Shown here: one piece after another, positions 49,935 through 59,065 of the stretch
Position numbering within the stretch: position 1 is the first letter of the stretch
Layout of the letters: each line of letters starts with the position of its first letter
Program-made: the position numbers and the translations under genes
The notes under the pieces: generated by a model
Told to the model about the DNA's origin: nothing
Database searches by the model: none
Seen by the model: the letters and a program-made list of their open reading frames with translations, nothing else
From: Alteromonas aestuariivivens
Lineage (GTDB): Bacteria > Pseudomonadota > Gammaproteobacteria > Enterobacterales > Alteromonadaceae
Length of the DNA stretch: 64,000 nt
Direction of reading: 5' to 3'
Assembly (NCBI RefSeq): GCF_003367475.1
Contig: NZ_QRHA01000011.1
Coordinates: forward strand, 1-64,000

Positions 49935-51005
49935 ATGTTAGATTATTTGCAATTCGTACCGTTATTCACGGCATTTTTTGTCGCGTTAATTCTTCTGGTC
50001 GTAATGACCCCTCTTGCACATCAGTTTGGTTGGGTTGATCAACCCGGTATTCGCAAACATCACGTCGGTATGGTGCCTCTAACCGGAGGGGTGGCAATTT
50101 TCATGGCTGTGTTGGTGGCCAGCGTTGTCACCGATGTGTGGATGAAAAACAACCCTCTGTTTTTTACAGCTTCCGCATTCATTGTACTGCTGGGAATGAT
50201 GGACGACCGCTTTGATCTCAGTGCTAAAGGTCGTTTGATGTGCCAGTTTGGCGTGGCATCAATCATGGCCTGGAGTGCACAGAATTATATTACCTCCCTT
50301 GGAAATCTGCTCGGTAGCGGTGAAATATTGCTTGGGTTGAGTGGTTATTTTTTCACTATTGTTTGTGTTGTGGGTGTGATCAATGCGTTCAATATGATTG
50401 ATGGTATTGACGGTCTGGCAGGAGGAATGAGTTTAATTATACTGCTCACCGTCGTCGGATTTTTAGTGGCCTCAGGTAACGGTGGCGCTATTATGGAACC
50501 ATTAATCATTGTCGCCGCAATTGTTCCGTTTCTGGCTTTTAATTTGAGCTGGAAGGGGTTTAAGGGCAATAAAATATTTATGGGTGACGCCGGCAGTATG
50601 TTTGTTGGGCTGACCATTGTCTGGTTGCTGGTTGACCACACGCAAAGCGATAATGCTGCGTTTCGTCCTATTACAGCCGTATGGCTTATCGGTTTGCCCT
50701 TGATGGATATGGCCGCCATTATGTATCGTCGTGCTCGCAAAGGGCAGTCAGTATTGCAGCCGGACCGCAAACACCTGCACAACATATTTATGCGTGCGGG
50801 CTTAACTTCACGGCAGGCATTGATTGCCATTCTTGTGATAGGTGCCTGTTATTGTATGGTCGGTATCATGGGCGAAGTATACAGAATACCTGAGTCGGTC
50901 ATGTTTTGGTCGTTTCTTGCTCTGCTGTTTTTTTACAGTTACATCATCCAAAACATTTGGACTGTTATACGTAAAGTAAAACGTTATACCCGAAATAGGG
51001 CATAG
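49935..51005 (+). CDS. wecA: WecA-type undecaprenyl-phosphate sugar-1-phosphate transferase
   Basis: A 356-residue polytopic enzyme (about 11 helices) starting MLDYLQFVPLFTAFFV at ATG 49935; AAGGGA precedes it, while an upstream TTG at 49851 gives an unlikely extension. Motifs are those of the family: MDDRFDLSAKGRL, NAFNMIDGIDGLAGG, KIFMGDAGSMFVG and DRKHLHNIFMRAG. It puts the first sugar phosphate on the lipid carrier. Member identity (WecA, GlcNAc) is likely but the sugar cannot be proven by sequence. Confidence 0.88.
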   Translation: MLDYLQFVPLFTAFFVALILLVVMTPLAHQFGWVDQPGIRKHHVGMVPLTGGVAIFMAVLVASVVTDVWMKNNPLFFTASAFIVLLGMMDDRFDLSAKGRLMCQFGVASIMAWSAQNYITSLGNLLGSGEILLGLSGYFFTIVCVVGVINAFNMIDGIDGLAGGMSLIILLTVVGFLVASGNGGAIMEPLIIVAAIVPFLAFNLSWKGFKGNKIFMGDAGSMFVGLTIVWLLVDHTQSDNAAFRPITAVWLIGLPLMDMAAIMYRRARKGQSVLQPDRKHLHNIFMRAGLTSRQALIAILVIGACYCMVGIMGEVYRIPESVMFWSFLALLFFYSYIIQNIWTVIRKVKRYTRNRA

Positions 51006-51012
51006 CTCTATC

Positions 51013-51035
51013 GCCTGCACTGGAATTGTGCAGGC
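51013..51035. repeat. Inverted repeat after wecA
   Basis: GCCTGCAC (51013-51020) and GTGCAGGC (51028-51035) pair over eight bases with a seven-base loop. No T tract follows in either direction, so it is not a classical terminator; it could protect the mRNA end or slow transcription between wecA and the next gene. Confidence 0.6.
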
Positions 51036-51103
51036 AACCAGTTCAAAAGTCTGATATCTTGCCTGGCTAGCTAACAAACTCAATTAAAAACACGGCGGGG
51101 CCT

Positions 51104-51991
51104 TTGTCTGTAACCTATTCCATTATTAAAAAAGACCTTCCTTTCCACCAGGTGGATGTGGTGGTTGCCATGGCTGTTTACCGTGAAGACAATCCCGGTT
51201 GGGTGGAGCAGGCGATAGCCAGCATTATTGGGCAGACGTATACCGAATTCGCTTTGATAATCGTTATAGACGGAGAAATTGGGGCTAGCCTTTATGAAAC
51301 TATTCAGTCGTTTGCTGAGAGTGATAATCGGCTCGTTTTACTGAAGAATCATAAAAATTTTGGCCTGGCTCAATCCATGAATCATGCAATTGAGTGGGGA
51401 TTCACGCTGTCTCCCAGGTATTTTGTTCGTATGGATGCAGACGATGTGGCGACACTAAATCGTCTTGCGAGACAAATTGGCTATCTGGAACATCACAAAA
51501 ACATTGCAATCCTGGGATCATCGCTGACAGAAATTGATGAAAACGGCAAAAAGGTCGGTGCCCGGGTCATGCCTGCATCTCATTTACAGATTGTGCGTAT
51601 GCTTCCACGTCGGTGCTCCATGAACCATCCTACAGTGACAATTCGCTACGATGTCTTTCACGATGGATTTCGCTATGATTCCAGTCTGCGAAATACACAG
51701 GATTATTTTCTTTGGATTGAACTGGCGCAGAATGGCTACTTGTTTCGAAATCTAAAGGATAAACTTCTCAAGTTTCGACGGGTTAATGATTTTTATAAGA
51801 GGCGGGGACTGGGAAAGTCTTTTAATGAATTTAAAGCCAGGATGTTTGCCATGAAGAGCCTGAGGAAATATTCTGCCTGGAATTTAGGCTACGCCTGTGG
51901 CGTGCTGGTTTTACGTTTGATGCCGGCTCAAATGGTAAAGCTGGCTTATAAATTGGATCGGCTATTGCTGGAAAAGTACGTAAAACATTGA
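51104..51991 (+). CDS. Family-2 glycosyltransferase
   Basis: A 295-residue GT-A enzyme, TTG start. Nucleotide-sugar-binding segments are VDVVVAMAVYREDNPGWVEQAI, LIIVIDGE and the metal-binding FVRMDADDVATLNRL near 105; ED/Q residues follow (NTQDYFLWIELAQNG). The acceptor is unknown. It is chained to the next glycosyltransferase by a 4-base overlap, so the two add sugars to the same polymer or glycolipid. Genes for its polymer's other enzymes are not all here. Confidence 0.83.
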   Translation: MSVTYSIIKKDLPFHQVDVVVAMAVYREDNPGWVEQAIASIIGQTYTEFALIIVIDGEIGASLYETIQSFAESDNRLVLLKNHKNFGLAQSMNHAIEWGFTLSPRYFVRMDADDVATLNRLARQIGYLEHHKNIAILGSSLTEIDENGKKVGARVMPASHLQIVRMLPRRCSMNHPTVTIRYDVFHDGFRYDSSLRNTQDYFLWIELAQNGYLFRNLKDKLLKFRRVNDFYKRRGLGKSFNEFKARMFAMKSLRKYSAWNLGYACGVLVLRLMPAQMVKLAYKLDRLLLEKYVKH

Positions 51992-52848
51992 AAGTTGGAA
52001 CAGTCGTCATTCTGTATCATCCGGATCGCACTCACTTAGACAGAATGATCACACAAATAAACGCGGTCAACTGGGCTGTGGTGTTGGTGGACAACTCCCC
52101 CGTGCCACAAGATTTTTCTGCCAGCCCATCGGTTCACTATATTCATTGTTCGGAAAATATTGGCATTGCAGCTGCGCAGAATCTGGGCTTACACAAATTA
52201 GTTGGACTCGGCTTGGAATACGGTTTGTTGTTGGATCAGGACAGCCAACTGTCAGCGGAGATGCTTAGTGGTTTGGCGCGGAATTTTCTTCAGGCAGAAA
52301 AGCTGTTTGATAAAGTCGCTGTGATTGGCCCCCGTATCGTGTGCGAGTACAACGGTAAGCCCGTGCATGCGCGTGTTCAACGCAGGATTGATACCAGGGG
52401 GAATCTTATCTCTGTCAGTCAAATCATTGCGTCAGGTATGCTTTTTAAGCTCAAAACCTTTTTACAGATTGGTGAGAAGGAAGAGGCGTTATTTATTGAT
52501 GGTGTAGACCATGAATGGTGCTGGCGGGCAAGAAAAGCGGGATATCACGTTATTCAGTGCCAGGATGTACCCATGTTGCATCGACAGGGCGATGCCCGGC
52601 ATCGTTACCTGGGAATAACTTTCAAACGCGGAGCGCCAATCAGACTGTATTATCAGGTACGTAATGTGCTTATACTTTCACGGCGTAGCTACGTTCCTCT
52701 TTATTGGAAGCTACGTCATTTGAGCGCATTACCCCTGCGTTGGATGGTGAATCGCTGTTTTTTTCCTGATGGTAAGCAACGGGGCGATTTTTTCCGGCGA
52801 GGGTTGATTGACGGTTTGACGGACAAGCGCGGTAAATTAAAGGTTTAG
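51988..52848 (+). CDS. Family-2 glycosyltransferase, rhamnosyltransferase-like
   Basis: A 286-residue enzyme, TTG start overlapping the previous stop. It begins VGTVVILYHPDRTHLDRMI, continues YIHCSENIGIAAAQNLGLHK, GLLLDQDSQLS (DxD-like), and GVDHEWCWRARKAGY, the sequence pattern of RfbF/WbbL-type rhamnosyltransferases. The sugar is inferred from the family. No dTDP-rhamnose genes are in the window, so it may use another donor. Confidence 0.8.
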   Translation: MKVGTVVILYHPDRTHLDRMITQINAVNWAVVLVDNSPVPQDFSASPSVHYIHCSENIGIAAAQNLGLHKLVGLGLEYGLLLDQDSQLSAEMLSGLARNFLQAEKLFDKVAVIGPRIVCEYNGKPVHARVQRRIDTRGNLISVSQIIASGMLFKLKTFLQIGEKEEALFIDGVDHEWCWRARKAGYHVIQCQDVPMLHRQGDARHRYLGITFKRGAPIRLYYQVRNVLILSRRSYVPLYWKLRHLSALPLRWMVNRCFFPDGKQRGDFFRRGLIDGLTDKRGKLKV

Positions 52849-52916
52849 GGCATTACAGATTTGTCGGAATCTCTTAGTCAACATTTATCAAGGCTGCTAA
52901 ATAGAAAGGAAATCGT

Positions 52917-54257
52917 GTGAAAATCACAGTTTTTGGCATTGGTTATGTAGGATTGGTTCAGGCTGCTGTGCTCGCAGAGGTCGGGCATGATGTGATGTGT
53001 ATAGATGTTGACGAATCAAAAGTCAGCAATCTTAAGAGCGGTATTATTCCAATTTATGAACCAGGTTTAACGCCTTTGGTTCAGCAAAATTATGCCTCTG
53101 GTCGCCTGCAGTTTACTACTGATGCCAAAGCCGGCGTTGAACACGGTGAATTGTTGTTTATCGCAGTGGGCACTCCACCTGATGAGGATGGCTCGGCGGA
53201 TTTAAAATACGTCCTCGCTGTAGCTGAGACCGTCGCCACTCATATGCAAAGTCACAAAATTGTGATCAATAAATCAACCGTTCCGGTTGGGACCGCAGAC
53301 AAAGTAAAAGCCAAATTATCGGCAACTTTGACCCAACTGGGCAAGACTGATACCTTCGACGTTGTTTCGAACCCGGAATTTCTCAAGGAGGGCGCAGCAG
53401 TGAACGACTGCATGCGTCCGGACCGAATCATTCTTGGTACAGACAATCCTAAAGCAGAAAGCAAACTTCGTGAGTTGTACGCACCGTTTAATCGAAATCA
53501 TGATAAAGTCATTGCGATGGACATCCGCAGTGCGGAACTGACTAAATACGCAGCAAACTGTATGCTGGCGACCAAAATCAGCTTTATGAACGAGATTGCC
53601 AACCTGGCTGAACTGTTCGGCGCTGATGTGGAAAATGTTCGACGTGGGATTGGTTCAGATCCCCGTATTGGCTATCAGTTTATTTATCCGGGGTGCGGCT
53701 ACGGCGGCTCCTGTTTCCCTAAAGATGTGCAGGCGCTTATCCGCAGTGCAGATGGCGTGGGCTACGCAGCACGGGTTCTGGAAGCGGTAGAGGCGGTGAA
53801 CTATGCCCAGAAGGAAAAATTGTTCGAATACATCATGCGTCATTTTGACGGTGATATACGAGGAAAAACCGTTGCGTTGTGGGGTTTGTCGTTTAAACCC
53901 AATACTGATGATATGAGAGAAGCCCCCAGTCGTGTATTGTTGGAAAAGCTGTGGGTGGCTGGCGTTACAGTTCAGGCGTATGACCCCGAAGCCATGGAGG
54001 AAACCCAGCGGATTTATGGCAGCAGGGATGATCTGAAATTAATGGGGACCAAAGAGTCTGCGCTGGCTGGCGCAGATTTTCTGGTCATCTGTACCGAGTG
54101 GCAGGCGTTCAGGGCGCCGGATTTTGAACTTATCAAGCAGTCGCTCAGTGAACCGGTGGTGTTTGATGGTAGAAATCTGTACGAGCCGCAACGTATGTTG
54201 GAATATGGATTGCATTATTACGCAATAGGACGTGGTTTATCAGTACAAGGACAATAA
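52917..54257 (+). CDS. ugd: UDP-glucose 6-dehydrogenase
   Basis: A 446-residue NAD-dependent enzyme oxidising UDP-glucose to UDP-glucuronate. The N-terminal [20 protein letters not shown] is the Rossmann motif; the catalytic cysteine is in [14 protein letters not shown] near 262; the C-terminal [19 protein letters not shown] is the UDP domain. GTG start. galU begins 4 bases after its stop, so the pair makes UDP-glucose and oxidises it for the polysaccharide. Confidence 0.96.
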   Translation: MKITVFGIGYVGLVQAAVLAEVGHDVMCIDVDESKVSNLKSGIIPIYEPGLTPLVQQNYASGRLQFTTDAKAGVEHGELLFIAVGTPPDEDGSADLKYVLAVAETVATHMQSHKIVINKSTVPVGTADKVKAKLSATLTQLGKTDTFDVVSNPEFLKEGAAVNDCMRPDRIILGTDNPKAESKLRELYAPFNRNHDKVIAMDIRSAELTKYAANCMLATKISFMNEIANLAELFGADVENVRRGIGSDPRIGYQFIYPGCGYGGSCFPKDVQALIRSADGVGYAARVLEAVEAVNYAQKEKLFEYIMRHFDGDIRGKTVALWGLSFKPNTDDMREAPSRVLLEKLWVAGVTVQAYDPEAMEETQRIYGSRDDLKLMGTKESALAGADFLVICTEWQAFRAPDFELIKQSLSEPVVFDGRNLYEPQRMLEYGLHYYAIGRGLSVQGQ

Positions 54258-54261
54258 AGCT

Positions 54262-55155
54262 ATGAGTCAGGTGAAAAAAGCGGTTATCCCGGTAGCGGGA
54301 CTAGGTACCAGAATGTTGCCCGCAACCAAAGCAATTCCCAAGGAAATGCTTCCGGTAGTGGACAAGCCGTTAATTCAGTATGTGGTTAACGAATGTGTAG
54401 CTGCGGGGGTGAAAGAGATTATTCTGGTTACCCACGCCAGTAAAAACAGTATTGAGAACCACTTTGATACTTCTTTCGAGTTGGAAGCAACGCTGGAAAA
54501 GCGGGTTAAGCGTCAGCTATTGGAAGAAGTGCAGTCAATTTGCCCTAAAGACGTAACCATAATGCAGGTACGTCAGGGCCACGCAAATGGATTGGGTCAT
54601 GCCGTATTGTGCGCCCGCCCGTTGATTGGCGATGCTCCTTTTGCCGTTGTATTACCAGACGTAATCATCGACGATGTGGCCAGTAATCCGAAGAAAGACA
54701 ACCTTGCGGATATGGTGGCAAAATTTAACACCAGCCGGGTCAGTCAGGTGATGGTGGAACAGGTTCCTGAAGAGGACATTACCAAGTTTGGTATCGTTGA
54801 TCTGGAAGGGGCAAAGATCCAGCCAGGTCAGTCAGCAAAAATATATCAGATGGTCGAGAAACCCGATTTAGATGAAGCGCCGTCGGATCTCGCCGTTGTT
54901 GGTCGTTACGTGCTTTCTGAAAAAATATGGGATCTGCTTGAGTTTACGCCCCCCGGTGCAGGTGGAGAAGTCCAGTTGACAGACGCTATCGATGCTCTGA
55001 TGAAACTGGAACAGGTAGACGCCTACTATATGAAGGGCAAAAGCCATGACTGCGGCAGTAAACTTGGCTATATGATGGCCAATGTTGAGTTTGCTTTGCG
55101 GCATCCCGAACTGGGCGAAGAGTTTAAGCAGTATCTTGCTTCGTTAAACGGGTAA
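54262..55155 (+). CDS. galU: UTP-glucose-1-phosphate uridylyltransferase
   Basis: A 297-residue nucleotidyltransferase forming UDP-glucose. [20 protein letters not shown] near the start binds nucleotide; [16 protein letters not shown] follows; [10 protein letters not shown] and [15 protein letters not shown] are family markers. ATG 54262 is taken; an upstream frame to 54232 runs back into ugd. A terminator follows. Confidence 0.95.
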   Translation: MSQVKKAVIPVAGLGTRMLPATKAIPKEMLPVVDKPLIQYVVNECVAAGVKEIILVTHASKNSIENHFDTSFELEATLEKRVKRQLLEEVQSICPKDVTIMQVRQGHANGLGHAVLCARPLIGDAPFAVVLPDVIIDDVASNPKKDNLADMVAKFNTSRVSQVMVEQVPEEDITKFGIVDLEGAKIQPGQSAKIYQMVEKPDLDEAPSDLAVVGRYVLSEKIWDLLEFTPPGAGGEVQLTDAIDALMKLEQVDAYYMKGKSHDCGSKLGYMMANVEFALRHPELGEEFKQYLASLNG

Positions 55156-55171
55156 CAACGTTCTTTGATTT

Positions 55172-55194
55172 AAGGCTCCGAATAGGAGCCTTTA
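55172..55194 (+). terminator. Terminator of ugd-galU
   Basis: AAGGCTCC (55172-55179) and GGAGCCTT (55185-55192) pair over eight bases around GAATA. The T tract after it is short (TTTATT), so strength is moderate. Confidence 0.65.
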
Positions 55195-55212
55195 TTCTGC
55201 TGCTAGCCTGGG

Positions 55213-55530
55213 TCAGTACACGCTGACCAGTGTTTTTAGTTTTTCCAGCAGTTTGTCGCCAATCCCTTTTACTTCAGTCAGCTGTTCAACTTCAACGAAC
55301 CCTCCCATTCGCGTGCGGTACTCAATGATTGCACGGGCTTTGCTTTCACCGATTCCGGGTAAAGCCATAAGATCCTCAACGCTGGCAGTATTGAGGTTCA
55401 AGGTCATCGAACGTTGTTCGAGTAACGAGGCATCCGGAGGCATTGGAACGGTTACTTCGGTGGCTGCGCTTGCCAGATTGGAAAAGGTAGTCAGACTCGT
55501 AATGAGCAGGGGAACTATCCGTAGTTTCAT
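55213..55530 (-). CDS. comEA: ComEA-type helix-hairpin-helix protein
   Basis: A 105-residue exported DNA-binding protein: signal peptide ending NLASA, short linker, then two helix-hairpin-helix motifs (LNLNTASVEDLMALPGIGESKA and FVEVEQLTEVKGIGDKLLEKL). ComEA proteins bind double-stranded DNA in the periplasm and pull it in during natural transformation. The gene is alone here; no other competence genes are in the window. Confidence 0.88.
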   Translation of the reverse strand: MKLRIVPLLITSLTTFSNLASAATEVTVPMPPDASLLEQRSMTLNLNTASVEDLMALPGIGESKARAIIEYRTRMGGFVEVEQLTEVKGIGDKLLEKLKTLVSVY

Positions 55531-55664
55531 GTTGATTCCTCATGTGGTTGTTAAGCGTACATTGCGTACGGTTACAGTTTAGGAAATTGACGCGGTGGCT
55601 AAACTCAACCGGGAGATCAGTTTTTGGACAGTTTTTTGGGGCACAGTGTGTGCCCCAGAGAGGT

Positions 55665-56672
55665 TTAGAGACGTTCCAGTACCGCTTGCGTGAATTCGGT
55701 AGTTCCGTGTTCGCCACCGAGATCGCGGGTTGTACGATCACCGCTTTCGATAACATCTTTGAGAGCGCTGCGCACCTTTTCTGCTTTGTCTGCCATTTTC
55801 AGGTATTCAAGCATTTGTATGGCGGCAAGAATGACTGAGGTTGGATTTGCGAGGTTCTTGCCGGCAATATCAGGTGCAGAACCATGTACGGCTTCAAAAA
55901 TTGCACAATCCTCGCCAATGTTGGCACCCGGTGCCATACCCAGCCCACCAACCAGACCCGCGCATAGGTCGGAAATGATGTCACCAAACAGGTTGGTGGT
56001 AACAATCACATCGAACTGATGCGGGTTCATAACCAGCTGCATACATGTGTTGTCAACAATCATCTCGGTTGACTCGATATCCGGATAACGCTCTCCAACT
56101 TCCCGGGCCACTTTCAGGAACAGTCCGGACGTGGACTTGAGAATGTTGGCCTTGTGTACCGCGGTAACTTTTTTGCGGCCTTCCCGGCGCGCCAGTTCGT
56201 AAGCAAAAGTGACGATTTTCTCTGCTCCGTCGCGAGTGATTTTGCTTATTGCTTCGGCTTCAGTACCATCTTCGGAAACCACCTGGCCCAAGCCGGAATA
56301 CATGCCCTGGGTATTTTCTCGTACTGTGATGATATCGATGTCTTCGTAGCGTGCTTTAGTGCCTTTGAAGGAAATCACAGGCCGTAAGTTGGCGTAGAGT
56401 TTAAACTGTTTGCGCAGACTAACGTTAATCGATGTAAACCCTTCACCCACCGGTGTTGTTAAAGGACCTTTCAACGCAATTTTGTTTTTTGCAATCAGAT
56501 CCAGTGTTTCCTGAGGAAGCAGTTCTCCGTGCTTTTCCAGCGCGACCAGACCGGCGTCGGCAAAATCATAGGTAAAATTACAACCTACTTTATCAAGAAT
56601 TTTAAGTGTCGCATCAATGATGTCCGGGCCTATGCCGTCACCGCGAATGACAGTTATGCGTTGCTGAGTCAT
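55665..56672 (-). CDS. Isocitrate/3-isopropylmalate dehydrogenase-family enzyme, probably NAD-dependent isocitrate dehydrogenase
   Basis: A 335-residue enzyme from ATG 56672 ([19 protein letters not shown]); an ORF extending to 56747 crosses the probable promoter. Substrate-site residues are [18 protein letters not shown] and [16 protein letters not shown]-site [13 protein letters not shown]. The extra serine/arginine pattern ([12 protein letters not shown]) is that of NAD-type isocitrate dehydrogenases rather than LeuB, which is separately present at 19528. It would feed the TCA cycle. Residue choice for NAD versus NADP is not certain. Confidence 0.85.
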   Translation of the reverse strand: MTQQRITVIRGDGIGPDIIDATLKILDKVGCNFTYDFADAGLVALEKHGELLPQETLDLIAKNKIALKGPLTTPVGEGFTSINVSLRKQFKLYANLRPVISFKGTKARYEDIDIITVRENTQGMYSGLGQVVSEDGTEAEAISKITRDGAEKIVTFAYELARREGRKKVTAVHKANILKSTSGLFLKVAREVGERYPDIESTEMIVDNTCMQLVMNPHQFDVIVTTNLFGDIISDLCAGLVGGLGMAPGANIGEDCAIFEAVHGSAPDIAGKNLANPTSVILAAIQMLEYLKMADKAEKVRSALKDVIESGDRTTRDLGGEHGTTEFTQAVLERL

Positions 56673-56888
56673 TTGGGAGGATCCTCTGAAACTTATTTTA
56701 GTTAATTCGTTAGGTGTAACTGATTGATTCATTGAACCTGAATTCAATGAAAACGCTACCCAGGCATGAGATATGCGGAGTCAGACCAGACGGTCTCGCT
56801 GTAAAAAGCGCGTATGGCGGATAGCGATAAGGGCCTTATTTTAGCCCAATCCCGCTGAGGAGTCACAGTGAAGGTAGGGATTATGCCC

Positions 56889-58565
56889 TCAGTAAACGCT
56901 ATTTCCGGAATAAATGCGGGAAATAGCGCTTAATTTGCCATCAATTTCAGGGCTGAATACCAGGTGGCTCATTGTGGCGAGCACTATCATCTCTGTTTGG
57001 TTATTCAAACCGGAAAATGACAATGCTTCCTGAACTGCAATATCGGTTTGCGGGCACTGCCCGTGTATACCAAATAACCACTTGCGTGACCAACAAACAC
57101 TTATGATCAAAATGCTGTAAGCCACGCGATATGCCTTTGGGCAGTGAGAAGGCAGCTTACCCCACTGACTCAATATACCAATGAAGCAGTCGGACTGTTG
57201 CCATCCCCTTGCAAGCTCCACCGCCATCTGCCCTATGGTTTGGGTGTGATGCTGAAGTGCCAGTGTATTTATATCATATGTGTTCTTGTTGCTGACTTGA
57301 ATGGTCTTGCTGAGCTTGAGTGCGGGAAGGGTAAACAGCGGTGCAGTGCTGAACGTGGCGAGCAGTGATGTGTTCTGTGGGGAAACTTTGTGAGGCGAGA
57401 GTGCCGCCAATTGAGATGCGACGCCAGCAATTATGGTTTCCAGATGAGCGCAGACCGTTCGAAGTGGGAAGTACTTTTGATGCAACCGTGTCGACAAAGC
57501 CCGCTGGATCAGCATGTCGCTAATTCTTTCCAGACCGAATGTCATGATTGCCTGTTTAATGTCGTTTACCGCTAACTGTAATCGGTTATCCCGGGAGGCA
57601 GATGACATCAGGAAATCTGCCAACTCTGTATGTTGAATTATCTTGCTGGCGATGGTGTCTATGTTTGCGTTGTCATCCTGTAATAGACTGATGATGGTAC
57701 GCAGATATATGGGCGGTGAATTGATCTTGTAAGCCCGCTTTACAGGCCAGTCTTGGCTGGGCCGTTCAAATTCGCGGTGGGCCAATTGATTTTTGTTTTG
57801 CCACTGTTTGAAACTGGCAGGGCCGAGGCACTCGATTTGCTCCCGGTGTACCGATCTTATGCTATCCATATTGGCACTGTGCAGTTGAGCAATCCGGTAA
57901 GTTTTCTCATCTGTCTGTGACACCACTAGCCAACGGGTACTGTCAGCTTTAACTGTCATTCCGACCATGCTGCCAAGCGGGTAAGCTATGAGATGCGCCA
58001 GTGACTTTTGAAAGCGGACGGGCAGGATTGTAATGAGCTCAAAAAGATTTTGGTCAGGAGAGCCAGAGAGCATCACCAGACTTATGAGTATCCAACGTTG
58101 ACTGTCAGACAGACGGGGGGGCCCAAGCGCTTTAACAGGAGTGGGATGAGCAATCAGACGACGCAACTGTACTACTTCATGCCACAGAGCAGTTTCCTGC
58201 TTGTGTAGCTGACCAACAGGCGTTCCGGAGGATGTCTCCGAGTGATAATTCTGCGCGTAAGAAAAGGCCAGTGCGCTCACAAGTGTGCAAAGGTAGCGTT
58301 CATTAAACTGAAGTCGCTGACCAAACAGGGTTAACAATAATAAGTGGTTGAACACCTTCTGAACTGACGCTGCCGGCGGTACCGAATTTAATACCGCTAC
58401 TGCTTCATCAGGGTGGTGAATCCCAAAGCTCAGGAGTGAGCTAGCCAAATGACGACAAAGCGGCACTGTGGGTTGCGATGTTTCGGTTACGTCATCAGGC
58501 CTGCCCGAGCCTACAAGTAATTGTTTGGTTAACCCAAAGCAGGTCGGGTAGTCAGAACGCTTCAA
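56889..58565 (-). CDS. HDOD-like domain protein with long unassigned flanks
   Basis: A 558-residue soluble protein. From about residue 285 it resembles an HDOD domain (IISLLQDDNANIDTIASKIIQH, QLAVNDIKQAIMTFGLERISDML); such domains scaffold signalling and lack the metal site of HD enzymes. The first 280 residues match nothing I recognise: they are helical with a beta-rich middle (STRWLVVSQTDEKTYRIAQL). The last 120 residues are also helical. It starts 9 bases after DUF3192 ends, so the two are likely one transcript. A role in signalling is only suggested by the domain. Confidence 0.6.
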   Translation of the reverse strand: MKRSDYPTCFGLTKQLLVGSGRPDDVTETSQPTVPLCRHLASSLLSFGIHHPDEAVAVLNSVPPAASVQKVFNHLLLLTLFGQRLQFNERYLCTLVSALAFSYAQNYHSETSSGTPVGQLHKQETALWHEVVQLRRLIAHPTPVKALGPPRLSDSQRWILISLVMLSGSPDQNLFELITILPVRFQKSLAHLIAYPLGSMVGMTVKADSTRWLVVSQTDEKTYRIAQLHSANMDSIRSVHREQIECLGPASFKQWQNKNQLAHREFERPSQDWPVKRAYKINSPPIYLRTIISLLQDDNANIDTIASKIIQHTELADFLMSSASRDNRLQLAVNDIKQAIMTFGLERISDMLIQRALSTRLHQKYFPLRTVCAHLETIIAGVASQLAALSPHKVSPQNTSLLATFSTAPLFTLPALKLSKTIQVSNKNTYDINTLALQHHTQTIGQMAVELARGWQQSDCFIGILSQWGKLPSHCPKAYRVAYSILIISVCWSRKWLFGIHGQCPQTDIAVQEALSFSGLNNQTEMIVLATMSHLVFSPEIDGKLSAISRIYSGNSVY

Positions 58566-58574
58566 TCAGCGGCC

Positions 58575-58949
58575 CTAACTCTGAAGGTAGCTTTGATACG
58601 CTCCTTCGCCCCAGGCGATAAGATGATCATTCTCGAATAACAGGGGCGTGCACTCATCCAGAGTGGTTAACCCATCTGCCCGGACGTGCTGCGTACGGTA
58701 AAACATTACCTGAACGGTGTTACCGCCATGGATCTTAGCTTCAGTGATGTCAGGTGAGCCCAACAATGCAAGTACTTCTTCCCGGGTGCTCCCCAGTCTG
58801 AGCTTGGTTATCTGAACTTTGTTGTATTCTTCCCGATCCTGCCAGTCCATATTCTCAGGTTTATCCGGGTAAAAGGATATAACCATGAACACGAACAAGC
58901 CGTACACTGCCAGGCCGAGCAGAATAAGCCGAATGACCTTACTATTCAT
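58575..58949 (-). CDS. DUF3192 family membrane-anchored protein
   Basis: A 124-residue protein with one N-terminal membrane helix (residues 6-26) and a small domain of the SmpA/OmlA-like fold: VQITKLRLGSTREEVLALLGSPD near 46, then VQVMFYRTQHVRADGLTTLDECTPLLFEND, the DUF3192 signature. Such small domains often help outer-membrane assembly, but DUF3192 itself has no known role. It is the upstream neighbour of the HDOD-like gene. Confidence 0.82.
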   Translation of the reverse strand: MNSKVIRLILLGLAVYGLFVFMVISFYPDKPENMDWQDREEYNKVQITKLRLGSTREEVLALLGSPDITEAKIHGGNTVQVMFYRTQHVRADGLTTLDECTPLLFENDHLIAWGEGAYQSYLQS

Positions 58950-59065
58950 CCTTCTTCACTTTTTGCTGCTGATTAGCGCCAGTCTACCTTAAAAAATATC
59001 TGCTTAGGAATGAGAAATGTAACCAGTTGCATCCATATTGCGACAATCTGCCAATGTATCTGTCT

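Noticed and set aside
55637-55657. Hairpin TGGGGCACA/TGTGCCCCA as terminator of the isocitrate dehydrogenase gene
   Set aside because: On the minus strand the stem is followed by A, not T; the T tract is on the wrong side, so it cannot be a Rho-independent terminator for that gene.
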